Shown here one piece after another: positions 27,195-40,468 of a stretch of 64,000 nucleotides of DNA. The DNA comes from Sphingomonas aliaeris. Lineage in GTDB: Bacteria > Pseudomonadota > Alphaproteobacteria > Sphingomonadales > Sphingomonadaceae. How positions within the stretch are numbered: position 1 is the stretch's first letter; each line of letters begins with the position of its first letter. Below the pieces are notes generated by a model. The model was not told where the DNA came from and did not search any database. It saw nothing but the letters and a program-made list of their open reading frames with translations. The stretch is from NCBI RefSeq assembly GCF_016743815.1, contig NZ_CP061035.1:3655001-3719000 (forward strand). Direction: 5' to 3'. The position numbers were made by a program, and so were the translations under genes.

Positions 27195-27332
27195 TCAGCG
27201 ATCGGCCTGCGCGCTGATGCCGAGCGTATCGGCGACCGCGCCCGTCGGCTGCAACGTGACCATTCCGATCGCGCCGAGCAGGAAACCGCCGGCAAACTGC
27301 CACAGGAACGTGGATTTCAGGACACTGCGCAT
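27195..27332 (-). CDS. Small hydrophobic protein, 45 aa
   Basis: Begins MRSVLKSTFLWQFAGGFLLG with a near-perfect ribosome site AAAGAGGTG six bases before ATG 27332, and has one membrane helix (FAGGFLLGAIGMVTL) then a short polar tail. Too small for domain matching. The strong ribosome site is the main reason to accept it. The longer frame to 27425 has no such site. Lies between msrA and the aminotransferase on the same strand. No known function. Confidence 0.6.
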   Translation of the reverse strand: MRSVLKSTFLWQFAGGFLLGAIGMVTLQPTGAVADTLGISAQADR

Positions 27333-27513
27333 ATTCACCTCTTTCGGCCGCGCTGCGATTGCGCGCCGGCCGTCAATTCGATCTTCGTACAGGCGGCAGA
27401 TCGTCCTTCGATCCGCCACCCACAATGCCGTTTTACGAAACCCAATGTTAACTCGCGCTGGCAGCGTCGTTCATGTGACGCCAAGCTTGTACCAGGCGAT
27501 CCGGGGGCGGCGC

Positions 27514-30553
<3,040 letters not shown>

Positions 30554-30637
30554 GCCCCGCCCGGCATGCCGCGCGCCCGGTGGCATCGCAAGCGGCAAGG
30601 TTGCCGCCGCCCCGTGCGCCGCTTATCTGCTGCGGGC

Positions 30638-31300
30638 ATGACCAGTCTTCCCCCGCTGCGCGCCGCAATCGTACCCGTCACCCCCCTGCAACAGAATTGC
30701 ACCTTGTTATGGTGTACGGCGACGATGCGCGGCGCGTTCGTCGATCCGGGCGGCGACCTGCCGAAACTGAAGGCAGCGGCGGCGCAGAACGGGGTAACGA
30801 TCGAGAAGATCATCCTGACGCACGGCCATTTCGATCATTGCGGCGAGGCCAAGCCGCTGGCCGAAGAGCTGAACGTGCCGATCGAGGGGCCGCATGAGGA
30901 CGACCTTTTCCTTCTCGAGACGCTGGCCGAGGATGGCATGAAATACGGCATCATGGGCGGCAAGGCGTTCGTCCCGGATCGCTGGCTGGTCGAGGGCGAT
31001 ACCGTGACGGTCGGGAACCTGACGCTGCACGTCTACGAGACGCCGGGGCATACGCCGGGGCATGTCATCTTCCATCACCCGGAATCGAAACTGGCGCTGG
31101 TCGGGGACGTGCTGTTCCAGGGATCCGTCGGCCGAACCGATTTCCCCCGCAGCAATCATCAGGACCTGATCGATTCGATCGTCGCCAAGCTGTGGCCGCT
31201 TGGCGACGATACCGCCTTCATCCCCGGGCACGGGCCGATGAGCAATTTCGGGCACGAACGGAAATATAATCCGTTCGTCGGGCAGGGCGCGACCGGCTGA
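30638..31300 (+). CDS. MBL fold metallo-hydrolase, glyoxalase II-like
   Basis: 220 residues with the complete metallo-beta-lactamase ligand set: LTHGHFDHCG, TPGHTPGHV, GDVLFQG and PGHGPMSN. This is the YcbL/GloB-like group of small MBL hydrolases, which cleave thioester bonds; the exact substrate is uncertain. Divergent from the PabBC gene with about 85 bp between starts, convergent with the MAPEG gene. Start ATG 30638; the frame upstream is antisense to the neighbour. Confidence 0.9.
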   Translation: MTSLPPLRAAIVPVTPLQQNCTLLWCTATMRGAFVDPGGDLPKLKAAAAQNGVTIEKIILTHGHFDHCGEAKPLAEELNVPIEGPHEDDLFLLETLAEDGMKYGIMGGKAFVPDRWLVEGDTVTVGNLTLHVYETPGHTPGHVIFHHPESKLALVGDVLFQGSVGRTDFPRSNHQDLIDSIVAKLWPLGDDTAFIPGHGPMSNFGHERKYNPFVGQGATG

Positions 31301-31304
31301 CGGC

Positions 31305-31745
31305 TCAGCCGGCTGCGGGGACGACCTCGACCGTGTCTACGGATTTGCCGGCATGGCTCATCAACGGCAGCGCGATGGCATAACCGCCCAGGCCGAGCAG
31401 CAGCAGGAACGTGACGACCGTACCGAAGGCACGTGCGCCCTTCATGCCGTCCATGCCGAAAGGATGCGCGACGCGGGCGACCAGGAACAGGATCGCCGCG
31501 CCCCACAGCCAGGTCGAAGTGCCGGCCGAAAACTCGATCACGGCGATGAGCATGACGATGAACGGCGCATATTCGACGTAATTGGCCTGTGCCCGCATCC
31601 GGGCGATCAAGGCGGCGTTTCCGCCATCGCCGATGCTGATCTTCGCGCCCGACCGGATCCTTCCTGCGCGCAGCCCCAGCCACAAGGCGAGGATCGCCGC
31701 GCCGCCAGTCGTTGCCAATGTGATCGGCATCGTGATCGTTTCCAT
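31305..31745 (-). CDS. MAPEG family membrane protein
   Basis: 146 residues with four membrane segments and the family phrases RMRAQANYVEYAPFIVML and VARVAHPFGMDG. MAPEG proteins are glutathione S-transferase or peroxidase-like enzymes in membranes; bacterial members such as YecN are uncharacterised. The motif ANxxEY that binds glutathione in eukaryotic members is present as QANYVEYAP. Single gene, convergent with the MBL hydrolase. Confidence 0.87.
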   Translation of the reverse strand: METITMPITLATTGGAAILALWLGLRAGRIRSGAKISIGDGGNAALIARMRAQANYVEYAPFIVMLIAVIEFSAGTSTWLWGAAILFLVARVAHPFGMDGMKGARAFGTVVTFLLLLGLGGYAIALPLMSHAGKSVDTVEVVPAAG

Positions 31746-31954
31746 GCTATCCCCTCCCCTGGTTTCCGATGTGATATGAACCTGCCAGCCGCTGCGCCGA
31801 CTTGCAACGTTCGCAGGAATCGCTATAGGCGCATCGCTTCGCGCGTGTGTCCGGCCGCTGGTGCCACTGCGGCCGACTTCACGTCGGTTGCGTGGGGCCT
31901 TCGATTCGGGCTTGCCGCAAATTCAGGTCCGATCAAACACAAGGTTTCGCCGAA

Positions 31955-32134
31955 ATGGCCGTCCCCAAGAGAAAAACCACGCCGTCCAAGCGCGGCATGC
32001 GTCGTAGCCACGATTCGCTCAGCATCGATGCATTCCAGGAATGCCCGAACTGCGGCGAACTGAAGCGGCCGCACAACATGTGCCCGTCGTGCAACCACTA
32101 TAACGGTCGCGAGATCATCGCGGACAAGGCCTGA
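31955..32134 (+). CDS. rpmF: 50S ribosomal protein L32
   Basis: 59 residues starting [20 protein letters not shown], with the zinc-ribbon cysteines [18 protein letters not shown]32 in alphaproteobacteria stands ahead of plsX and fabH, exactly as here. The 209 bp before it presumably hold the operon promoter; I see no strong consensus in it. Coupling links ribosome and phospholipid synthesis. Confidence 0.95.
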   Translation: MAVPKRKTTPSKRGMRRSHDSLSIDAFQECPNCGELKRPHNMCPSCNHYNGREIIADKA

Positions 32135-32189
32135 CCGGGACACCGCCCGACCAGTTTCAGGGCCCGAACAGGTACAGGATCGGAGCGAC

Positions 32190-33221
32190 GTGACCGACAG
32201 CTCCTTCATTGCCGTTGACGCCATGGGTGGCGACAAGGGGCTGGCAGTCATGCTGGCCGGGGTCGCCCGTGCGCGTCATCGCTTTCCCGACATGCGCTTC
32301 CTGCTGGTCGGGGACGAGACGGCGATCCGCGAAGGATTGCAGTCGCATCCGAACCTGACGGCGAATTCGGAAATCGTCCACGCGCCCGAAGTCGTCGGCT
32401 CCAGCGAGAAAGCGGGAGTCGCCCTTCGTCGCGCCAAGAAGACATCGATGGGCATCGCCATCGACATGGTGAAGCAGGGGCGCGCGGGTGCCGCGGTGTC
32501 GTCGGGCAATACCGGCGCGCTGATGGCGATGGCGAAACTGTCGCTGCGCATGTTGCCCGGTATCGATCGCCCTGCCCTGGCGGCGATGCTGCCGACCCTG
32601 GGCGACAACGATGTCGTCGTGCTCGATCTGGGCGCGAATACCGAATGCGACGCGCGCAACCTTATCCAATTCGCCGTGATGGGCGCGGCCTATGCCCGGA
32701 CCAATATGGACCTGGCCTCGCCGCGCGTCGCGCTGCTGAACATCGGCAGCGAGGACCAGAAGGGCACGGACGAAATCCGGGATGCCGCCGCCGCCTTGCG
32801 CGAAGCGACGCATCTGCCGCTGACGTTCACTGGCTTCATCGAGGGCGATCGACTGTCGCGCGGCGAAGTCGATGTGATCGTATGCGACGGATTTTCCGGC
32901 AACATCGCGTTGAAGACGGCGGAGGGGACGGCACGTTTCGTCGCCGACCTGCTGAAGCGCGCGTTCCGGTCATCGATCCGATCGAAGATCGGGTTCCTGA
33001 TCTCCAAGCCGGCGACGGAATTGCTGCGTCATCATCTCGATCCCAATATCCACAATGGCGCGGTCTTCCTTGGGCTGAACGGTATCGTGGTGAAGAGCCA
33101 TGGCGGTGCCACCGAACTGGGCGTCGCGACCGCCATAGCCGCCGCCGCAAAGATGGTGCGCGACGATCTTACCCGCCGGATCAGTGAAGACCTCGGCAAT
33201 TTCGAGGCAAAGGTAGCATGA
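32190..33221 (+). CDS. plsX: Phosphate acyltransferase PlsX
   Basis: 343 residues, starting GTG 32190 behind GGATCGGAGCG. The opening [44 protein letters not shown] and [16 protein letters not shown] are the PlsX landmarks. It makes acyl-phosphate from acyl-ACP for PlsY in phosphatidic acid synthesis; peripheral to the membrane. Its stop overlaps the fabH start by four bases (ATGA), so translation is coupled. Confidence 0.97.
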   Translation: MTDSSFIAVDAMGGDKGLAVMLAGVARARHRFPDMRFLLVGDETAIREGLQSHPNLTANSEIVHAPEVVGSSEKAGVALRRAKKTSMGIAIDMVKQGRAGAAVSSGNTGALMAMAKLSLRMLPGIDRPALAAMLPTLGDNDVVVLDLGANTECDARNLIQFAVMGAAYARTNMDLASPRVALLNIGSEDQKGTDEIRDAAAALREATHLPLTFTGFIEGDRLSRGEVDVIVCDGFSGNIALKTAEGTARFVADLLKRAFRSSIRSKIGFLISKPATELLRHHLDPNIHNGAVFLGLNGIVVKSHGGATELGVATAIAAAAKMVRDDLTRRISEDLGNFEAKVA

Positions 33222-34189
33222 TTCGCAGCGTCATCACGGGCACCGGATCGGCCTTGCCGGCGCGACGGGTGTCGAACGCGGAACTCGCCGAGACCGTCGA
33301 TACGACGGACGAGTGGATCGTCGAGCGTACCGGCATTCGCTTTCGCCACATTGCCGGACCGGACGAAACGACCGCGACACTCGCCGCCGATGCGTGCAAG
33401 GCCGCCCTCTCCGCGGCGGGGATATCGGCGCAGGACATCGACCTGATCGTCCTGGCCACGGCCACGCCCGACCAGACGTTCCCGGCCAGCGCGACCAAGG
33501 TCCAGGCGATGCTGGGAATCAACGACTGCGTCGCGTTCGACGTGGCGGCGGTGTGTTCCGGGTTCCTCTATGCCGTCCAGGTCGCCGATTCGATGCTGCG
33601 CGCCGGCTGTCACACGCGCGCGCTCGTCATCGGTGCGGAAACGTTCAGCCGTATTCTGGACTGGGAGGATCGCACCACTTGCGTCCTGTTCGGCGACGGC
33701 GCAGGCGCGATCGTCCTGGAGGCCCAGGAAAGCGACGGTGGTACGGACGCACGGGGTATCCTGGCAACGCGGCTGCACGCCGACGGCCGTCACAACGAAC
33801 TTCTCTATGTCGACGGAGGGCCGTCGACGACGGGGACGGTCGGCAAGGTCCGCATGAAGGGACGCGAAGTGTTCCGACATGCGGTCGTCAACCTGGCCGC
33901 GGTGATGAACGAGTCGCTGGGACTTGCCGGGCTGGTGGCTGCGGATGTCGACTGGGTGGTGCCGCACCAGGCCAATGCACGGATACTCGACGCCACCGCC
34001 CGCAAGCTGGGGTTGGCGCCGGAAAAGGTCGTCGTTACGGTCGATCAACATGCAAATACATCGGCCGCATCCGTACCGCTGGCGCTGGATGCAGCGGTTC
34101 GCGATGGGCGTATCAGGCAAGGACAATTGATCGTCCTCGAAGCGATGGGCGGTGGCTTCACCTGGGGTGCGGCCGTGGTCCGTTTCTGA
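33218..34189 (+). CDS. fabH: Beta-ketoacyl-ACP synthase III FabH
   Basis: 323 residues with the Cys-His-Asn catalytic triad: cysteine in [15 protein letters not shown] (about 113), histidine in [13 protein letters not shown] and asparagine in [11 protein letters not shown]. Starts fatty acid chains by condensing acetyl-CoA with malonyl-ACP. Overlaps plsX by four bases. Followed by an AT-rich gap before ihfA, so ihfA probably has its own promoter as well as read-through. Confidence 0.97.
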   Translation: MIRSVITGTGSALPARRVSNAELAETVDTTDEWIVERTGIRFRHIAGPDETTATLAADACKAALSAAGISAQDIDLIVLATATPDQTFPASATKVQAMLGINDCVAFDVAAVCSGFLYAVQVADSMLRAGCHTRALVIGAETFSRILDWEDRTTCVLFGDGAGAIVLEAQESDGGTDARGILATRLHADGRHNELLYVDGGPSTTGTVGKVRMKGREVFRHAVVNLAAVMNESLGLAGLVAADVDWVVPHQANARILDATARKLGLAPEKVVVTVDQHANTSAASVPLALDAAVRDGRIRQGQLIVLEAMGGGFTWGAAVVRF

Positions 34190-34361
34190 AATCTTATAGG
34201 ATACCGGTGTCATTGCTGGCCGGTTATCTTACTGAATTCGCGCTGTATGATTTCAGGACATATAGGATAAAAATGTTCCCGGAGCGTCATAAAGGGGTTT
34301 CCGGCCGGATCGGTAATATGCTAGGAAAAAATCCTACCGTGGTGGTGGGAAAGGGAAGCGC
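34190..34361 (+). promoter_or_regulatory. AT-rich leader of ihfA with repeated TAGGATA words
   Basis: The only markedly AT-rich segment nearby. TATAGGATA occurs twice (about 34195-34203 and 34261-34269), and the dyad TAGGAAAAAATCCTA (34322-34336) lies 26 bp before the ihfA start. A TATGAT hexamer near 34246 could be a -10. These fit a regulated promoter, perhaps autoregulated by IHF. No transcript evidence. Confidence 0.45.
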
Positions 34362-34661
34362 ATGGCGCCTGCAGGAACTTTGACACGAGCTGATCTTGCA
34401 GAATCCCTGCATCACCAGGTCGGATTGTCTCGTGCCGACTCGGCCAAGATGGTCGAGGACATCCTTTCTCACATGTGCGAGTCCCTTTCGAACGGTGAGA
34501 ACGTCAAGATTTCGGGTTTCGGTACCTTCGTGCTGCGCGACAAGGGTGAGCGGGTCGGCCGAAATCCCAAGACCGGGATAGAAGTGCCGATCGCACCGCG
34601 CCGGGTGTTGACCTTCCGCGCCAGCCAGATGATGCGCGACCGTATCGTGAGCGGCGGCTGA
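34362..34661 (+). CDS. ihfA: Integration host factor subunit alpha
   Basis: 99 residues of the HU/IHF fold: [20 protein letters not shown], then the signature [20 protein letters not shown] and the beta-arm with the DNA-intercalating proline region [22 protein letters not shown] bends DNA sharply at specific sites and is needed for sigma-54 promoters, phage and IS functions. The order fabH-ihfA-merR is conserved in alphaproteobacteria. The ATG fits the family start. Confidence 0.95.
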   Translation: MAPAGTLTRADLAESLHHQVGLSRADSAKMVEDILSHMCESLSNGENVKISGFGTFVLRDKGERVGRNPKTGIEVPIAPRRVLTFRASQMMRDRIVSGG

Positions 34662-34662
34662 T

Positions 34663-35019
34663 ATGGCGCTGGCCGGCGTACCCGAAAAAGCTGAGGGTGC
34701 GTTCAGGACGATTGGCGAACTCTCTCGTGAAACCGGATTGCCGCAGCATATCTTGCGGTATTGGGAGACACGGTTCCCTCAACTTCGCCCCCTGCAACGT
34801 GCTGGCAACCGCCGATACTACCGACCCAACGACATCGCGCTGGTCATTCGCATCCAGACGCTGCTCGATCAGGAAGGGTATACCATTCGCGGCGTCCAGA
34901 AGCTGCTGGCCACCGAAGGCAAGCGCGGGACGAAGCCGGATCTGGCAACTTTACGGGCCGTACGTGACTCGCTGGCTTTGGGCCTGGCCGAAGACGAGGC
35001 TTCAATACCTGGCGTCTGA
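34663..35019 (+). CDS. MerR family transcriptional regulator
   Basis: 118 residues. The MerR HTH (FRTIGELSRETGLPQHILRY) with WETRFPQLRPLQRAGNRRYY is complete, followed by a short helical dimerisation region (VIRIQTLLDQEGYTIRGVQK) and no metal-binding cysteines. This stand-alone regulator follows ihfA by 1 base in nearly all alphaproteobacteria; target unknown. The ATG is at 34664 by eye, one base from the given edge. Confidence 0.92.
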   Translation: MALAGVPEKAEGAFRTIGELSRETGLPQHILRYWETRFPQLRPLQRAGNRRYYRPNDIALVIRIQTLLDQEGYTIRGVQKLLATEGKRGTKPDLATLRAVRDSLALGLAEDEASIPGV

Positions 35020-35056
35020 TCAATGCATTACCGGATGTCGCGTCCGTCTTTGACGC

Positions 35057-35596
35057 TCAGTCCTGGTCTGGCCCAAGCGCAGGATCCAGATCGCGCGGAC
35101 GAATGAACCTGGTCAACATCGCGCGGTTCTGCGCCACGTCCGACCACTTACCCTGAAACGTCATTTCCGCGGTGCTTGCCGTGGGAAACTTCTCCTCGAC
35201 CGTATCGCGCAGCGTATCGGTGGAATCGTCCGGCACGAGCATCAACACCAGATCCTCGAGGCCGGGATTGTGCCCGACCATCAACACGTTCTCTGCCGAT
35301 TCAGGCAGTTCGTGAATCACGTCGAGCAACGTAACCGCCGACGCCAGATAGATCCTGCGATCGATGACGGGCGTAAGGGTATCGCCATATCCCCGAACGA
35401 GCTCCTCGATCGTTTCCGCGACGCGCGCGGCCGGCGAAGCGACGACGTGATCGAAGGAAAGCCCCAGCCCGCGCCAATGACGCCCGACGATCGCCGCCGC
35501 TCGCTTGCCCTTGCCGTTCAAGGGCCGATCGACATCACGGACGACCTTGTCGTCCCAACCGGACTTGGCATGGCGGAGCAGGGTCAACGTCTTCAT
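35057..35596 (-). CDS. Phosphohistidine phosphatase SixA-like
   Basis: 179 residues from ATG 35596. The histidine phosphatase catalytic motif is at the start (TLLRHAKSGWDD), and the second histidine is in LMVGHNPGLEDLVL. SixA removes phosphate from histidine of phosphotransfer proteins; this shorter, single-domain class is widespread in alphaproteobacteria with few targets known. It follows the DinG-like helicase gene by 10 bp on the same strand, so both may be one transcript. Confidence 0.88.
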   Translation of the reverse strand: MKTLTLLRHAKSGWDDKVVRDVDRPLNGKGKRAAAIVGRHWRGLGLSFDHVVASPAARVAETIEELVRGYGDTLTPVIDRRIYLASAVTLLDVIHELPESAENVLMVGHNPGLEDLVLMLVPDDSTDTLRDTVEEKFPTASTAEMTFQGKWSDVAQNRAMLTRFIRPRDLDPALGPDQD

Positions 35597-35606
35597 GGGC
35601 TCTCCG

Positions 35607-38321
35607 TCAGGCGTCCTGCGGAGATTCATGCACGACACTCGTGACGGAAGGAAGACGAGATGCGCGCATTACCGCCTCGTCGAGCGTGACGCGTTCGATT
35701 TTCACCCCCGGCGGAAAGGCGGTGAGCAGGCGGGACGGCATCGCCGCGGACAGCAATACGAACATTCCCCGATCGTCGGCGCGGCGGATCAACCGCCCGA
35801 ACGCCTGCGCCAGCCGGGCGCGGACGATCCGGTCTTCATAAGCACTTCCGCCCCCGGCAAGCCGGCGCGCCGCGTGAAGCACCGTCGGCTTCGACCAGGG
35901 CACCCCCTCCATCACCACCAGCCGCAAGGAATCGCCGGGTACGTCGACACCGTCGCGCAATGCATCGGTGCCCAGCAGGCTGGCCGATGCATCGTCGCGA
36001 AAGATATCGATCAGCGTGCCCGTATCGATGGGATCGACATGCTGCGCATAGAGCGGCAGTCCGTCGCGCGCGAGACGATCGGCAATCCGCGCATGGACAC
36101 CGCGCAGCCGCCGGATCGCGGTAAACAGGCCGAGCATCCCGCCGCGGCTCGCGCATCCCAGCCGGGCATAGGCATTGGCGAGCGCGCCCATATCGCCCCG
36201 CTTGACGTCAGTGACGATCACGACCTGCGCCTGGCTGGCATAGTCGAACGGCGACGGCGCTTCGAATCGACTGGCGCCGCGCAGCAGATGGGTGGCGCCG
36301 GTGCGCGCCTCGGCTACATCCCACTCGCCGCCGCCGCGCAACGTCGCCGAGGTGACCAGGGCACCGTGCGCAGGCTTCAACACCGTCTCCGCGAAGGGCT
36401 TGCTGGGATCGAGCCAATGCCGGTGCAGGCCGATATCGTATTCCCGGCCCTCGATACGGTCGACCGCCATCCAGTCGACGAAATCGGGCGTTGCCGGCCC
36501 GCCGATCCGCGCGAGCAACGACACCCAGGCGGCGACGGTCTCCGCCCGCCAGCCGATCGACGCGATCGCGCCCTCGACCCGCGCGCGGGCGGGACCGTCC
36601 ATCCAGTCGGGCGCCTCCTGCAACACCGCCTCCAGCCGCCGCCCCAGGCCGACCAGCGGGCGAACCAGCGCGTCGAGCGCTTCGGCGGCCGGCCCCGCCG
36701 CCTCGACCAAAGCCGCGTCCGGTTCGGCAAGCTCCGTCTCCAGACCATAGCCGGCATCGCCGCCAACATCCCTGCCCGCCTCGGCACGCGCGAAGGTGAG
36801 GCCGCGAACGGCGGCAAGCAGCGTCTCGATCGGGCCGAACGGTGCCCCCTCGGCCAGCCGTTGCAACCAGCCGTCACTGGCCAGCGCACTCGCCGCCACG
36901 ACCGCTTCGGAAATGGCACGCGCGCCGCCTTCGTCATAGCTCGCCACGTCGGACAACCGCGCCTGAAGCCCGCGGCGCCGCCCGCGCCCACCGGATTCGG
37001 GACCGAGGATCCAGCGCCGGATCTCGATCGTCTCGCCGCCGGTCAGCCCGGTGGAAAACATAGAATCCGCGGCATCGAAGATGTGATGCCCCTCGTCGAA
37101 GACATAGCGTGTCGGGCGTGTGGTCAATTCGCGCCCACGTGCCGCATTGACCATCACCAAAGCATGGTTGGCAATGACGATGTCGGCTTCCGCGCTGGCG
37201 CGGGCCGCGCGTTCGATGAAGCATTTCCGGTAGTGCGGGCATCCGGCATAGACGCATTCGCCGCGCCGGTCGGTCAGCGCCGTCGATCCGTTGCGCCGGA
37301 AAAGCGTCGGCAGCCAGCCCGGAAGATCGCCGCCGACCATATCCCCGTCCGCACTATAGGCCGCCCAGCGCGCGACGAGTTGCGCGAGGATCGCCGCGCG
37401 TCCGGCGAACCCGCCCTGCAGGGCGTCTTCCAGATTGAGCAGGCAAAGATAGTTCTCGCGGCCCTTTCGGGTGACGACTTTCGCCTTTCGCACAATGGGG
37501 TCGGGGTAGAGCCGCGCGCTTTCCTGACCGAGTTGCCGTTGCAACGCCTTGGTGAACGTCGATACCCAGACGGCACCGCCTGCTTTCTCCGCCCAAAGCG
37601 ATGCGGGCGCGAGATAGCCCAAAGTCTTGCCGATCCCCGTGCCCGCCTCGGCCAGCACCATGTTCGGCGTATCCCGCATCATCCGCGGGCCGAACGCCTC
37701 TATCGCGGCTTGCGCAAAGGCACGCTGTCCCGGCCGCTGTTCGGCGGCGCTCCCGGTAAGTTGCGCGAGACGACTTTGCGTTTCTTCCGGCTCCAGCGCG
37801 ATCGTGCGCGGCTGCGGCCGGGGGGCGCCTTCCGACCATTCGGGGAGTTTCGTGAACAGCCACCGTTCCGCCTCGACCGGCTTGTCGAGATGGTCGCCGA
37901 CCACCGGCGCCCACGGCCAGCGCAGGCGGAACAGGGATTGGGCGCTGGTCCAGGCCCCTTCCTTCTCGGGCCAATCGTGCTTCGGCAGGTCCAGCAAGGC
38001 GACCGCCGCGTGCAACAGGAATGCCGCCACATCCTCGTCCCGCGCAGGCGCTTCGAGGCCCGTCGCCCGCGCCAGGCCACGCGGCGTCGGGACCATGAAG
38101 CGTGCCGGACACATGAACGCGTACAGTTCGAGCAGATCGAGCCCGGAAAACTCGGCATATCCCAGCCGCTGCCCGATCAGCGCCGCATTCAGCACGATGA
38201 CCGGCGTATCGGCCGCGATACGGATCGCCTCGCCTCGACCGATCGGCCGGGTGCCGTCCGCGGTGGCGATCCAGATGCCGCTATGGCTCGCATGTATCGC
38301 GGGATAGGGAAGCGGGGTCAC
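35607..38321 (-). CDS. ATP-dependent DNA helicase, DinG/Rad3-like with iron-sulfur cluster
   Basis: 904 residues. The N-terminal third (1-210) is a module with phrases such as LDLLELYAFMCPARFMVPTP that is absent from E. coli DinG. Then Walker A AEAGTGIGKT, DEAH-like FDEGHHIFDAA, and the Rad3-family cysteine cluster (YLCLLNLE, then CVYAGCPHYRKC) that should bind a 4Fe-4S cluster. The C-terminal helicase motif is AFGRLIRRADDRG. Such helicases unwind DNA with 5'-3' polarity, displacing RNA or structures. The extension resembles the DNA polymerase III epsilon-like DinG of firmicutes in position but has no DEDD motif I can see. Confidence 0.88.
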   Translation of the reverse strand: MTPLPYPAIHASHSGIWIATADGTRPIGRGEAIRIAADTPVIVLNAALIGQRLGYAEFSGLDLLELYAFMCPARFMVPTPRGLARATGLEAPARDEDVAAFLLHAAVALLDLPKHDWPEKEGAWTSAQSLFRLRWPWAPVVGDHLDKPVEAERWLFTKLPEWSEGAPRPQPRTIALEPEETQSRLAQLTGSAAEQRPGQRAFAQAAIEAFGPRMMRDTPNMVLAEAGTGIGKTLGYLAPASLWAEKAGGAVWVSTFTKALQRQLGQESARLYPDPIVRKAKVVTRKGRENYLCLLNLEDALQGGFAGRAAILAQLVARWAAYSADGDMVGGDLPGWLPTLFRRNGSTALTDRRGECVYAGCPHYRKCFIERAARASAEADIVIANHALVMVNAARGRELTTRPTRYVFDEGHHIFDAADSMFSTGLTGGETIEIRRWILGPESGGRGRRRGLQARLSDVASYDEGGARAISEAVVAASALASDGWLQRLAEGAPFGPIETLLAAVRGLTFARAEAGRDVGGDAGYGLETELAEPDAALVEAAGPAAEALDALVRPLVGLGRRLEAVLQEAPDWMDGPARARVEGAIASIGWRAETVAAWVSLLARIGGPATPDFVDWMAVDRIEGREYDIGLHRHWLDPSKPFAETVLKPAHGALVTSATLRGGGEWDVAEARTGATHLLRGASRFEAPSPFDYASQAQVVIVTDVKRGDMGALANAYARLGCASRGGMLGLFTAIRRLRGVHARIADRLARDGLPLYAQHVDPIDTGTLIDIFRDDASASLLGTDALRDGVDVPGDSLRLVVMEGVPWSKPTVLHAARRLAGGGSAYEDRIVRARLAQAFGRLIRRADDRGMFVLLSAAMPSRLLTAFPPGVKIERVTLDEAVMRASRLPSVTSVVHESPQDA

Positions 38322-38372
38322 GCCGCCCTTGTCGCGCAGCGGGAACAGAATGGCAACGCCAGATCGACGCGC

Positions 38373-38768
38373 TCAATGCCGTCGAGGTTCGACCAAGCGC
38401 CGGAATACAGCCCGGTAATGCCAGGCGAGCGCCGCGAACCAGATTGGCCAGATGCTGCCCCAGACATAGCTGTGCGTCAGCAGCCAGTGGAAACAGGCGA
38501 TCACCAATATCGGCGGGCCCAGCAGGATGAGCCCGAGCGGCGCGGTGCGATTGAACAGCATCAGCGCGCCGCCGATCAGGAGATCGACGATCAGCAGGGG
38601 GTTCATGAAGCCGGACGCGGTCAGCGCATCGGTGAAGTGCTGCGCGGCGGCATTCGGTTCCGGGGGATGCCGGCCGCCGAACGTCACGATGATCATGATG
38701 GGCGCATAGATGAAGAACGCGCCGAACAGGATACGCGCGATCGTCCAGCCGAGGTTGCGGTACCGCAT
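38373..38768 (-). CDS. DoxX-like small membrane protein
   Basis: 131 residues with four membrane helices (ARILFGAFFIYAPIMIIVTF, MNPLLIVDLLIGGALMLF, GLILLGPPILVIACFHWLL, IWPIWFAALAWHYRAVF). The layout and the first-helix RILFGAFFI resemble DoxX/YqjF-type proteins, which sit near oxidoreductases, but no partner is adjacent. Starts at ATG 38768 and is divergent from lysK with 113 bp between. Family assignment is moderate; the function is unknown. Confidence 0.6.
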   Translation of the reverse strand: MRYRNLGWTIARILFGAFFIYAPIMIIVTFGGRHPPEPNAAAQHFTDALTASGFMNPLLIVDLLIGGALMLFNRTAPLGLILLGPPILVIACFHWLLTHSYVWGSIWPIWFAALAWHYRAVFRRLVEPRRH

Positions 38769-38881
38769 CGGTCGAAGCTGATCGATTTCCGGATGTTACG
38801 CAAGGCCCCGCCCGCCCCGGTACCGGACGGGCGAGCGTTGGCGGTTGTGTGTCGTGGTCAGCATGCTAGGTCGCAGGAATC

Positions 38882-40462
38882 ATGACCGACGCCCTCCGCA
38901 CCGCCGCCCTGGAATCCAAAGCCTGGCCCTATGAGGAGGCGCGCAAGATCCTGAAGCGCTATCCGCACGGCAAGCCGGGTGGTGCGCCGATCCTGTTCGA
39001 GACCGGCTATGGCCCGTCGGGACTGCCGCATATCGGCACGTTCAACGAGGTGCTGCGCACGACGATGGTGCGCAACGCCTTTCACGCGCTGTCCGATCAG
39101 CCGACGCGGCTGCTGGCGTTCAGCGACGATATGGACGGGCTGCGCAAGATACCGGACAACGTGCCGAACAAGGAGATGCTGGCCGGGCATCTGGGCAAGC
39201 CGCTGAGCCGTATTCCGGATCCGTTCGGCACGCACGAAAGCTTCGCTGCGCACAACAACGCCACGTTGCGGGCGTTTCTCGATCAATACGGCTTCGACTA
39301 CGAATTCGCGTCGTCGACGGACTATTATGCGAGCGGCCGGTTCGACGACAAGTTGCGCGACGTGCTGCGCAATTACGACGCGATCATGGCGATCATGCTG
39401 CCGACGCTGCGGGGCGAGCGGCAGGCGACCTATTCGCCCGTACTGCCGATCAGCCCGACGACGGGGATCGTATTGCAAGTACCCGTCGAGGTGGTCGATC
39501 CCGATGCCGGCACGATCGCCTTCGTGGATAGCAGCGTTCCGGGCGGCGAGCGGATCGAGCAGTCGATCCTGGGCGGACTTGCGAAGCTGCAGTGGAAGCC
39601 CGACTGGGGCATGCGTTGGGCCGCGCTCGGCGTGGATTACGAGATGCACGGCAAGGATCTGATCGACAGCGCCACCCTTGGGGGCAAGATCGCGCAGGTG
39701 CTTGGCGGACGCAAGCCGGAGGGGCTGATCTACGAACTGTTCCTGGACGAGAAGGGCGAGAAGATCTCCAAGTCCAAGGGCAACGGGCTGAGCCTGGAGC
39801 AATGGCTGACCTATGGTCCGGAGGAATCGGTCGCCTTCTATGCGTATCGCGAGCCCAAGAAGGCGAAGCAGTTGCACATGGGCGTGATCCCGCGTGCGGT
39901 GGACGAATATTGGCAGTTCCGCGGCAATTATGCCGGGCAGGAGTTGAAGGAACGGCTGGGCAATCCGGTGCATCACATCCACGACGGGCAAGTCCCGGCG
40001 AGCGAGATGCCGGTGACGTTCGGACTGTTGCTGAACCTCGTCAGCGTGATGGGCGATGCGACGAAGGAGCAGGTTTGGGGGTATCTCGGCAATTACGTGC
40101 CGGATGCGACGCCGGACAAATATCCCGAGCTGGACCGGCTGATCGACCGGGGGTTGGTCTATGGGCGGGACTTCGTCGCGCCGACGTTGAAGCGGCGGGC
40201 GCCGGAAGGTGTCGAAATTGCCGCACTTCGGCGTTTGGACGAGGAACTTTCGGTTCTGCCAGAGGACACGAATGCCGAGGATATCCAGAACCTTGTCTAT
40301 GAAATCGGCAAGACGGGCGGGTTCGAAAACCTGCGCGATTGGTTCAAGGCACTGTACGAAACGTTGCTCGGCGCCGAGCAAGGGCCGCGAATGGGCAGCT
40401 TTATCGCACTTTACGGTATCGCGAATTCCCGCAAGCTGATCGCCGACGCGCTGGCGAAATAG
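38882..40462 (+). CDS. Lysyl-tRNA synthetase, class I
   Basis: 526 residues. Class I signature [13 protein letters not shown] (HIGH-like) and KISKSKGNG (KMSKS) plus the alpha-helix cage domain at the C-terminus. Class I LysRS replaces the usual class II enzyme in alphaproteobacteria and archaea. Charges tRNA-Lys. ATG 38882 follows GGTCGCAGGAATC. The downstream 2'-5' RNA ligase-like gene begins 6 bp after its stop, likely in one transcript. Confidence 0.95.
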   Translation: MTDALRTAALESKAWPYEEARKILKRYPHGKPGGAPILFETGYGPSGLPHIGTFNEVLRTTMVRNAFHALSDQPTRLLAFSDDMDGLRKIPDNVPNKEMLAGHLGKPLSRIPDPFGTHESFAAHNNATLRAFLDQYGFDYEFASSTDYYASGRFDDKLRDVLRNYDAIMAIMLPTLRGERQATYSPVLPISPTTGIVLQVPVEVVDPDAGTIAFVDSSVPGGERIEQSILGGLAKLQWKPDWGMRWAALGVDYEMHGKDLIDSATLGGKIAQVLGGRKPEGLIYELFLDEKGEKISKSKGNGLSLEQWLTYGPEESVAFYAYREPKKAKQLHMGVIPRAVDEYWQFRGNYAGQELKERLGNPVHHIHDGQVPASEMPVTFGLLLNLVSVMGDATKEQVWGYLGNYVPDATPDKYPELDRLIDRGLVYGRDFVAPTLKRRAPEGVEIAALRRLDEELSVLPEDTNAEDIQNLVYEIGKTGGFENLRDWFKALYETLLGAEQGPRMGSFIALYGIANSRKLIADALAK

Positions 40463-40468
40463 GCCCGG

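Noticed and set aside
35505..38885. 1126-aa plus-strand frame opposite the DinG-like helicase
   Set aside because: No known motif and arginine/proline-rich; an artefact of high GC content. The minus strand carries all helicase motifs.
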